A stretch of 9,464 nt of DNA. Source: Arthrobacter sp. B1I2. GTDB lineage: Bacteria > Actinomycetota > Actinomycetes > Actinomycetales > Micrococcaceae. This document shows, in pieces, positions 4,951-9,464 of this stretch. The DNA lies in contig NZ_JAUSYC010000003.1 in NCBI RefSeq assembly GCF_030816485.1, positions 1 through 9,464 on the forward strand, in the 5' to 3' direction. A program made the translations under genes and the position numbers. Position 1 is the first letter of the stretch. Each line of letters begins with the position of its first letter. The notes under the pieces are model-generated. The model had not been told where the DNA came from and searched no databases. It worked only from the letters and a program-made list of their open reading frames with translations.

Positions 4951-5094
4951 ATGGAAGCAGCTGTTGCAACCGCCATCTCTGGCGCAGTAGACGCCGCAAC
5001 CGGTGTTATCACCACGAACATGCCCGTTGTGTTCGGTGTGGCCATCGCCTTCGTGGCATGGAACATCGGCAAGCGCGTTCTCGGCAAGATCTAG
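4951..5094 (+). CDS. Major coat protein (pVIII-like), 47 aa
   Basis: It has the standard filamentous coat layout: an amphipathic, Ala-rich N-terminal helix with Glu2 and Asp14 (MEAAVATAISGAVDAATG), a hydrophobic core at about 25-38 (PVVFGVAIAFVAW), and a basic C terminus with Lys41, Arg42 and Lys46 (GKRVLGKI) to face the packaged DNA. There is no cleavable leader, so the protein would insert directly into the cytoplasmic membrane before assembly, as for the 44-aa coat protein of phage Pf3. A strong ribosome binding site precedes it and a perfect 14-bp hairpin follows 12 bases after the stop, the arrangement seen around gene VIII of M13. The identification is structural; sequence identity to known coats is not evident. 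Confidence 0.85.
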   Translation: MEAAVATAISGAVDAATGVITTNMPVVFGVAIAFVAWNIGKRVLGKI

Positions 5095-5106
5095 CATCTT
5101 GCGATT

Positions 5107-5164
5107 AGTGACCGGCCTAGCGGGGCTTCTCGGGAGTCGGGAAACCTCTTCTAGGCCGGTCACT
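5107..5164 (+). terminator. Strong terminator after the coat gene
   Basis: AGTGACCGGCCTAG (5107-5120) pairs perfectly with 5151-5164 across a 30-base loop, followed by TCTGTTTAATCC, which gives a partial T-tract. It would separate high-level coat expression from low-level expression of the adsorption protein downstream, as the central terminator of M13 does. Confidence 0.8.
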
Positions 5165-5171
5165 TCTGTTT

Positions 5172-5182
5172 AATCCTTCGCC
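5172..5182 (+). repeat. 11-bp direct repeat, copy 1
   Basis: AATCCTTCGCC, repeated at 9366-9376. Each copy lies just after a strong hairpin and shortly before an AGGAAAG sequence (5186 and 9393) leading into a large gene. Confidence 0.35.
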
Positions 5183-5200
5183 AACAGGAAAGTTCCTCCC

Positions 5201-7462
5201 ATGCTCGCAAAACTCGGAGTGCGCAGCTTCGCTACCATCGCCCTGGCGATGTGCATGGCACTGCTGCTCGCGGTCAATCCGGCCCACGCTGACGCATGGG
5301 ACGACTATTCCAAGCTCAACAAAATCCCGTCCGTGGAAAAGCACAACTACTCTTACGACTACGTAAAACGGACGTGGGTTCCCAACGAACTCCGGTACAC
5401 CGGTTACGGCTCGACGGTCAACGTCAACGGCAATATCAACCCGGCCACGACCGGCGGTTCCACCGGTCCCTCGTACTACCTCGACCAGTACAAAGCGCGT
5501 GCCGCTGCGCCGCCGGTCGCCGCCTCCGACGTTCCCCTGACCGGCAAAATCATTGAACCCGGCAAAACTCTGGTCCGCGCCCCGTCCACGTACGTTGCCA
5601 CCGCCACGAAATTTGGCCTTGGCAGGATGCTGGGCATGACCGGCCTCGGCATCGGCGGAACCTCGCTCCCGCCGGCCAACGCGCAGGAAATCGCCCTGGC
5701 GCAGGGTGTCGCGGCCTCCTGCTTCGATAAGGTCAACTACTCCTGCAGCTCCGGGGACATTTCCAAGATTTTCCTCATTGGCTCCTGCGGGAACCTCACC
5801 GGCGCCCAGTCCTGCAACTCGATTGGCGCCAAGGGCTCCCAAGGTGAAACCGACGTTCAAAAGTGGTTCCGCACCGACGTTATGGGCCTCTTCGATGATC
5901 TGTGGGGGATGCTCACCGGGCAGCGTTCCGGTGGTCCTGATCCTGACGGGCATTACGAACTCAAACCCAAGGGCTGCTACACCGAAACCGCGTTCAAATA
6001 CGATCCCGATACGCGCAAGCTGACGCTCTACCCCAAGACAACCAACGTGATCCCCCGCCCCGCTGACGGCAACGTTTCCCAGATTTATTTTGATGCCGCG
6101 TGTTCGGCTCCCAAAGCCGCTACCTATCAGAACTCCGGTGGCGGACAGGTGGTTATTGAATGTCTCGGGGTTGATCCCAAAGCCTCTGACAGCAGCTACG
6201 GTAAAACCACCGCTTACGGTTCCCTGAACCTCGGCGGCAAGCGGCAGCCCTCGAACAATCAGGAATTTTCCCTCGTCAACGGGGAACTCGTCAGTGTCTC
6301 CCCGGTCTGCGCCCCGGGTAAAACCCTGCTCCGCGCCCGGGTAATCAATGAACAGACCCAGACGAGCTATGACGGTTCTCCCTCGGTTTACGGTGCGGTG
6401 AAAAAAGCTGAATGGATCAACCCTGATCCCACTATGGACACGATCGAAGACACGAAGATCACGACGAACTGGACCTGTGAGGCCTCGAACGGGGTGCAGT
6501 ACAGCTTCTCCAAGGCGATCCAGAAAACCGCTGCGGTGGTTTCCCCGGACTGCCCCCCTGGCTCGTTCTTGGTCAAGCACGATATCAAGGCACAAACCGG
6601 CGTCCAGCCTCCCACAACCCTTGATTCCGGGGCCTCGGTTCCTGCCGAGCTCGCAAAGTACCCGGACTGCAAAAACAACGGTTGCGCCCTGGCTGTCTAC
6701 GTTGACGGGAATCCCTGCACCGCCACCACGGCGGTCTGCCAGACGTGGCCCCAGACTAACGCGGTGACCCCTTCCCGGGTCCAGTGCAAGTGGGGCTCCT
6801 ACGTTGTTCCCACGTCGGACTGCAACGTTCTCTCCAACGGCTACAAAACAGAGTCCGGGGTTGTCCTTGATCCCAACTCCGGTACATGGGTTGGCATCGA
6901 TGCTTACGGCAACCCGGTAGCCTCCAACCCTGAACCGTGGAACCCCACGAACCCCAACCCGGTCCCTGGCACCACTCCCGGCACCGGTACTGGCACCGGT
7001 ACTGGCACCGGTACCGGTACTGGCACCGGCACTGGCGGTTTCCCCGGGTCCGGCTCCAGCCCGGTCGATGGATGCGTTTCGCCCGTGTGGTCGTGGAATC
7101 CGGTGGACTGGGTAAAAAACCCTGCCGTGTGCGCCATCCGGGAATCCTTCGAGCCGAAAACCGATCTTAAGGCCCGTATGACCACCATCCAGACAATGGC
7201 CACCACTCACCCGCCGTTTAGCTGGTTCCACCCCGTCATGATTGGTCCCGGCGGCTCCGGCTGTCCTGACTGGTCGGTCAAGATTCCCGGCGTCATGGAA
7301 AAGAACGTCGTTTGCGATTCGTCCTTCACTGCCGCGATTGTTGCCTCCCGGACTCCCATGTTCGGGCTGTTGTCCGCCGCGATGATCTGGCCGCTTATGC
7401 GGTCCCTGTGGTACGCGGCAATCCCGATTCTGCGTGTTACCCCATCATCAGGAGGTAAGTAA
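5201..7462 (+). CDS. Secreted adsorption-like protein (pIII-like), 753 aa
   Basis: Likely the minor virion protein that binds the host. Residues 1-30 form a clear signal peptide (Lys4 and Arg8, a hydrophobic core, cleavage expected after AHA30). The mature part holds many Cys residues that could form disulfides. A Pro/Asn-rich stretch and about nine Gly-Thr dipeptides (594-611) form a flexible linker like the glycine linkers of pIII, followed by a C-terminal domain (612-718) and a hydrophobic anchor at about 720-744 ending in TPSSGGK. AGGAAAG at 5186-5192 is 8 bases before the ATG. The receptor-binding part resembles nothing I recognise. It follows the coat terminator and overlaps the next start by one base. 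It is longer than M13 pIII (about 400 aa), possibly because it must cross a thick Gram-positive wall. A cell-surface adhesin is the alternative. Confidence 0.8.
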   Translation: MLAKLGVRSFATIALAMCMALLLAVNPAHADAWDDYSKLNKIPSVEKHNYSYDYVKRTWVPNELRYTGYGSTVNVNGNINPATTGGSTGPSYYLDQYKARAAAPPVAASDVPLTGKIIEPGKTLVRAPSTYVATATKFGLGRMLGMTGLGIGGTSLPPANAQEIALAQGVAASCFDKVNYSCSSGDISKIFLIGSCGNLTGAQSCNSIGAKGSQGETDVQKWFRTDVMGLFDDLWGMLTGQRSGGPDPDGHYELKPKGCYTETAFKYDPDTRKLTLYPKTTNVIPRPADGNVSQIYFDAACSAPKAATYQNSGGGQVVIECLGVDPKASDSSYGKTTAYGSLNLGGKRQPSNNQEFSLVNGELVSVSPVCAPGKTLLRARVINEQTQTSYDGSPSVYGAVKKAEWINPDPTMDTIEDTKITTNWTCEASNGVQYSFSKAIQKTAAVVSPDCPPGSFLVKHDIKAQTGVQPPTTLDSGASVPAELAKYPDCKNNGCALAVYVDGNPCTATTAVCQTWPQTNAVTPSRVQCKWGSYVVPTSDCNVLSNGYKTESGVVLDPNSGTWVGIDAYGNPVASNPEPWNPTNPNPVPGTTPGTGTGTGTGTGTGTGTGTGGFPGSGSSPVDGCVSPVWSWNPVDWVKNPAVCAIRESFEPKTDLKARMTTIQTMATTHPPFSWFHPVMIGPGGSGCPDWSVKIPGVMEKNVVCDSSFTAAIVASRTPMFGLLSAAMIWPLMRSLWYAAIPILRVTPSSGGK
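6980..7033 (+). repeat. Tandem hexanucleotide repeat coding for (Gly-Thr)n
   Basis: About nine units of GGNACN, partly in 12-bp repeats of GGCACCGGTACT, lie inside the adsorption-like gene. The unit is a multiple of three, so gain or loss by slippage would change linker length without breaking the frame. Confidence 0.85.
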
Positions 7463-7569
7463 TGGCCACCCATGCTCGCAAGTCCCCCGCTCCGTGCGGG
7501 AGGAACCGCAGGACACGCGCCAGCGTGGCCGAGGACCGGACCGGGCGGACGGGGGCGGCGACGTGGTGA
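7462..7569 (+). CDS. Tiny Arg-rich ORF, 35 aa, possible coupling leader
   Basis: ATG 7462 overlaps the TAA of the previous gene (TAATG) and has an excellent ribosome binding site (AGGAGG 7450-7455, 6 bases away). The product is very basic and hydrophilic (eight Arg, one Lys, one His in 35 residues) and has no membrane segment. It ends in a GTGA overlap with the next gene, so its translation would carry ribosomes to that start. It may be a real small DNA- or membrane-associated protein or mainly a translation-coupling device. A short GC hairpin (7486-7500) lies within it. Confidence 0.45.
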   Translation: MATHARKSPAPCGRNRRTRASVAEDRTGRTGAATW

Positions 7570-7817
7570 CAGACAGAATCCTTGATTGGTGGTTCGGGCT
7601 CATCGAATGGATGCTTACCCTGTTCCCGGCCACCGAGGGTGCGCCCACTTCCACCATTGATTTGTCGTGGATTACGGCCATGAACTACTTCGTCCCGCTC
7701 AATGAAATGTTCGGTCTGTTCGTCGGTTTCTTCGCCCTCGGCGGTCCCCTGGTGGGAACGTCCCTGATCGTCTGGGTTCTCGTGGGCATCCTTCGCGGCG
7801 GGCAGACCAAGGCATGA
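7566..7817 (+). CDS. Small membrane protein (pVI-like position), 83 aa
   Basis: GTG 7566 overlaps the preceding TGA; GTG 7563 is an in-frame alternative. Residues 4-20 form an amphipathic aromatic segment (RILDWWFGLIEWMLTLF), then a polar region, then a hydrophobic helix at about 48-76 ending in RGGQTKA. In M13 the gene between III and I encodes pVI, a hydrophobic virion-end protein that acts with pIII; this gene and the next occupy that place. No family is recognised. Its stop overlaps the next ATG. Confidence 0.7.
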   Translation: MTDRILDWWFGLIEWMLTLFPATEGAPTSTIDLSWITAMNYFVPLNEMFGLFVGFFALGGPLVGTSLIVWVLVGILRGGQTKA

Positions 7818-8056
7818 AAGGCCGTGCGCTGTTCTGGGTGCTGCTGCCCATTTCCCTTGTCGCCATCCTCTTTCTCGCCACGGTTTTTCTGATCGTCCTT
7901 TCGTTCTTCCCCCCGATTGTCGCCATCGTTTGCCTGTTGATTATTGCCCTGGTGGCGCTGTGGTTCTTCTTCGCCCGCGGCCGAGCTGGCGCGGGCTCAT
8001 TTTCTGAGGGCTCGCTTATGGGCCGTCAACGTTCCTCGAAAGAAGGGTTGCTGTAA
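7814..8056 (+). CDS. Two-helix membrane protein, 80 aa
   Basis: Starts in an ATGA overlap. Two strong hydrophobic segments (about 7-30 and 34-53) are joined by a short Ser-Phe-Phe-Pro-Pro turn, followed by a basic and Ser-rich cytoplasmic tail (about 54-80). Its stop overlaps the ATPase start by one base. Because the ATPase that follows lacks a membrane segment, this protein could be its membrane partner in the export channel, or a pVI-like minor coat protein. Both ideas are inferred from position. Confidence 0.7.
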   Translation: MKGRALFWVLLPISLVAILFLATVFLIVLSFFPPIVAIVCLLIIALVALWFFFARGRAGAGSFSEGSLMGRQRSSKEGLL

Positions 8057-9075
8057 TGAACATTGGTTCCGCCCTGGCGGGCGTCTATAACCGTTTGAAT
8101 CCCCTGCTGGCCACGGAAGATATCGCCCGCCGGAAACGCCGGGCCATGCCGATCATGGGCTATATCGGGGCCAACGGTGCGGGCAAGTCCATGCTCGCAG
8201 CTCACGACAGCATCCCGACGCTGAAAGGCATCCATTGGAGCTGTAACAACATCGATCACCTTCACACGCACGAGGGCCGGACCCACGGCACCCGCCGCGT
8301 CCTCTCGACCATGCCTTTTATCACTCCGTCAGGGGCACCCCACCCGCTGTATGTTCCGCTCACGGATTACTCGCAGATCATCAGTGCCGAGCATGTGGAC
8401 TTGATTCTGGATGAAGTGGGCGGCGCGGTGGCATCCACCACCGGGGACGATATTCCGATGGGGGTCAAGGCCTCGCTGCAGGAGCTTCGCCGCCGCGAGG
8501 TCGTCTGCCGGTGGACGGCGCCGTCCTGGTCCCGTGCCTCCAAGGTTCTCCGCGAGGTATCCCAGGGCGTCACCCTGACACAGGGTTTCCTGCCGGTTCC
8601 GCATAAGGACGGCATCGAATTTGACGGCCCGCACGATATCGAGCGGCTTTCGGTCGATGCTGAGTCATTGGTCTACGAAATCTGCCCTATCGAGGGCGCT
8701 CATTCCCACCCGTCCGGCCGTCTCTGGGGGGCACGCCGGGCCATGTACGCGAGGACATTTGATGCAACGGTTTTCGATGAATGGACGACAGCCAAAAAGG
8801 GCAAGCTCCGGCCCGAGGTCCGTTCGCTTTTCTGGCGTCCTGGTTCCGAGGCTGAACGGATCTATGACACTCACGGTTATGTGGAGAAACTCGGACAGGT
8901 CACTGACTCCGGCCGCTGCGATCACTGTGGCGGTACACGTCGTCGGCCCCAGTGCAAATGCGAATCCCCTGCTGAGCTGCGCGGCGCTGCTCGCCGTGCG
9001 GCTGCGGCCGCTGCCGGTCCCGCCCTGGAAGTCACAGAGGACGGCATTGTCGTGGATGACTCCCACGAATGCTAA
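8056..9075 (+). CDS. Zot/pI-like assembly ATPase, 339 aa
   Basis: Expected to use ATP to drive virion assembly and export at the cytoplasmic membrane. Residues 38-45 (GANGAGKS) form a Walker A loop, and residues 114-120 (VDLILDE) form Walker B, whose acidic end is followed by GG. Residues 144-180 (LRRREVVCRWTAPSWSRASK, then VTLTQGF) match the position of sensor-type elements in such ATPases. Unlike M13 pI or Vibrio Zot there is no obvious membrane helix; instead residues 288-302 carry a CDHC...CKC cluster that could bind zinc, then an Ala-rich and acidic tail. The start overlaps the upstream membrane gene (TAATG), so the two are made together. A plasmid transfer ATPase is the main alternative; the coat-like genes in the same operon favour phage assembly. 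Confidence 0.82.
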   Translation: MNIGSALAGVYNRLNPLLATEDIARRKRRAMPIMGYIGANGAGKSMLAAHDSIPTLKGIHWSCNNIDHLHTHEGRTHGTRRVLSTMPFITPSGAPHPLYVPLTDYSQIISAEHVDLILDEVGGAVASTTGDDIPMGVKASLQELRRREVVCRWTAPSWSRASKVLREVSQGVTLTQGFLPVPHKDGIEFDGPHDIERLSVDAESLVYEICPIEGAHSHPSGRLWGARRAMYARTFDATVFDEWTTAKKGKLRPEVRSLFWRPGSEAERIYDTHGYVEKLGQVTDSGRCDHCGGTRRRPQCKCESPAELRGAARRAAAAAAGPALEVTEDGIVVDDSHEC

Positions 9076-9081
9076 CCAGTG

Positions 9082-9097
9082 TGTATAGTTCTAAACA
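9082..9097 (+). promoter_or_regulatory. Promoter/operator of the helix-turn-helix gene, leaderless
   Basis: TATAGT at 9084-9089 is followed by 7 bases and then the A of ATG (9097), giving a leaderless mRNA. TGTATA-GTTC-TAAACA (9082-9097) is an imperfect copy (5 of 6 arm pairs) of the dyad at 1162 and 2732. No good -35 is visible. The weaker dyad over the regulator's own start suits autoregulation. Confidence 0.65.
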
Positions 9098-9321
9098 TGG
9101 CAGAAACCCCAGCAACCCCGGACCCGCTCGCGGACTATCGCGGCGAAATTGACCGTATCTCTACCGAGTACAACACCGCGCTCCGGCGCATGGTGAACAC
9201 GAAAAACAAGCTCAAGACCGTTGTCCTGGCCAGCATTAAGGCGGGAATGAGTGAGAATGAAGCCAGTAAGCTCGCCGCTGTCACCCGGAAAACCGTCCGG
9301 GACTGGCAGGGCAAAAAATAG
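9097..9321 (+). CDS. Small helix-turn-helix DNA-binding protein, 74 aa
   Basis: Probable transcriptional regulator. Residues 10-48 look like a long charged helix that could mediate dimer formation. Residues 49-71 (AGMSENEASKLAAVTRKTVRDW) match a helix-turn-helix of the resolvase/Hin-like type, with a recognition helix around TRKTVRDW and a basic end (QGKK). ATG 9097 is preferred over an in-frame upstream ATG at 9079 because it lies exactly at the predicted +1 of the TATAGT promoter. The operator-like dyad over that promoter also occurs before the 1207 and 2747 genes, so this protein is the best candidate for the shared repressor. The gene stands just upstream of rep if the molecule is circular. 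Confidence 0.8.
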   Translation: MAETPATPDPLADYRGEIDRISTEYNTALRRMVNTKNKLKTVVLASIKAGMSENEASKLAAVTRKTVRDWQGKK

Positions 9322-9353
9322 GAGGGAACCGGATTTGCCGTCCGGTTCCCTCC
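9321..9353 (+). terminator. 13-bp perfect hairpin after the helix-turn-helix gene
   Basis: GGAGGGAACCGGA (9321-9333) pairs with 9341-9353 across a 7-base loop and begins at the last base of the stop codon. The run of six A at 9313-9318 becomes a T-tract for transcription from the opposite strand, so it may terminate in both directions. Confidence 0.7.
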
Positions 9354-9365
9354 ACAACTTCCCTG

Positions 9366-9376
9366 AATCCTTCGCC
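9366..9376 (+). repeat. 11-bp direct repeat, copy 2
   Basis: AATCCTTCGCC, identical to 5172-5182. It lies between the 9321 hairpin and the AGGAAAG upstream of the proposed rep start. Confidence 0.35.
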
Positions 9377-9411
9377 GGGATTTTTCGCTCTTAGGAAAGT
9401 AGCTGTTTGCA

Positions 9412-9464
9412 TTGACAACGATACCCGCCTCTGCTTCATCCGTCGATAACCACGCCCGGCGTTC
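9412..9464 (+). CDS. rep: 5' end of rep if the molecule is circular
   Basis: From TTG 9412 (reading TTG ACA ACG) the frame is open to the window end and, joined to base 1, continues in phase into rep. The stop before it is TAG 9400-9402. There is no ATG or GTG in this part. AGGAAAG at 9393-9399 is 12 bases from the TTG, longer than ideal, and a CTG at 9403 is an alternative. The first 17 codons are only weakly conserved-looking; the first family-like residues appear after the join. TTGACA here could also be a -35 box. Confidence 0.45.
   Translation, partial: MTTIPASASSVDNHARR

Larger units (their letters stand above)
1..9464 (+). mobile_element. Putative filamentous (inovirus-type) phage genome, possibly a complete circle
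   Basis: All supported genes lie on one strand and follow filamentous phage order: rolling-circle initiator, candidate ssDNA-binding protein, tiny membrane proteins, 47-aa coat protein, strong hairpin, large secreted adsorption-like protein, small membrane proteins, Zot/pI-like ATPase. There is no integrase, tRNA, capsid/tail or terminase gene. The rep frame stays open across the joined ends (9412 to 9464, then 1 to 1168) without a phase break, which suggests a circularly permuted complete genome. An integrated copy, or a fragment of a larger replicon, cannot be excluded from this sequence. Confidence 0.75.

Noticed and set aside
5117..7231. 704-codon open frame on the minus strand opposite the adsorption-like gene
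   Set aside because: It mirrors a GC-rich, C/G-ending coding strand; its product is a Gly/Arg/Val-rich sequence without domains, and the + strand gene has a ribosome binding site, signal peptide and anchor.
1..9464. Conjugative or mobilisable actinobacterial plasmid instead of a phage
   Set aside because: Rep alone would allow it, and small membrane (Spd-like) proteins occur on such plasmids, but there is no FtsK-like TraB or relaxase, while coat-like and pIII-like genes in M13 order favour a phage. Kept as the main alternative.
1..9464. CRISPR array, tRNA, rRNA, integrase or att sites
   Set aside because: No regularly spaced repeats, cloverleaf-like sequence, or tyrosine/serine recombinase motif was seen on either strand.

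Overview
The window is GC-rich, with every supported gene on the + strand, and it reads as a compact filamentous (inovirus-type) phage genome from a Gram-positive actinobacterium. Four things point there: a rolling-circle HUH initiator of actinobacterial plasmid type, a 47-residue protein built like a filamentous phage major coat protein, a 753-residue secreted protein with a Gly-Thr linker and a C-terminal membrane anchor (pIII-like), and a Zot/pI-like assembly ATPase. No outer-membrane secretin is present, which fits a host with one membrane. The host genus cannot be named from sequence alone; a Micrococcales/Arthrobacter-like host is only a guess.

The rep reading frame is open at base 1, and the last 53 bases of the window continue it in phase back to a TTG at 9412. 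The window may therefore be a complete circle of 9464 bp cut inside rep.

Layout. (1) Replication module, 9412/1-2443: rep, a 76-aa protein, two tiny membrane proteins, a minimal DNA cytosine methyltransferase and a small acidic protein ending in a clamp-binding-like motif, closed by a terminator hairpin near 2570. (2) Cargo-like gene 2747-3370, transcribed leaderless and lying between two 15-bp direct repeats. (3) Noncoding region 3371-3832 with several strong hairpins and a sequence resembling the pC194/pUB110 nick site; this is the best place for origin and packaging signals. (4) Structural module 3833-9075: a candidate ssDNA-binding protein (by position), five or six tiny membrane proteins, the coat protein, a strong terminator, the pIII-like adsorption protein, a tiny basic ORF, two small membrane proteins and the Zot-like ATPase. 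The order resembles M13 (II-V-VII-IX-VIII-terminator-III-VI-I). (5) A small helix-turn-helix protein at 9097-9321, followed by a 13-bp hairpin and then the start of rep.

Regulation. A near-identical palindromic element (TGTATA-4-TATACA) overlaps the -10 box of three promoters, at 1162, 2732 and 9082. Two of these have the start codon exactly at the expected +1, so the mRNAs should be leaderless. One of the three lies over the helix-turn-helix gene's own start, which makes that protein the natural candidate for the repressor of this regulon. Many genes overlap by 1 to 4 bases (GTGA, ATGA, TAATG), which indicates translational coupling within the operons.
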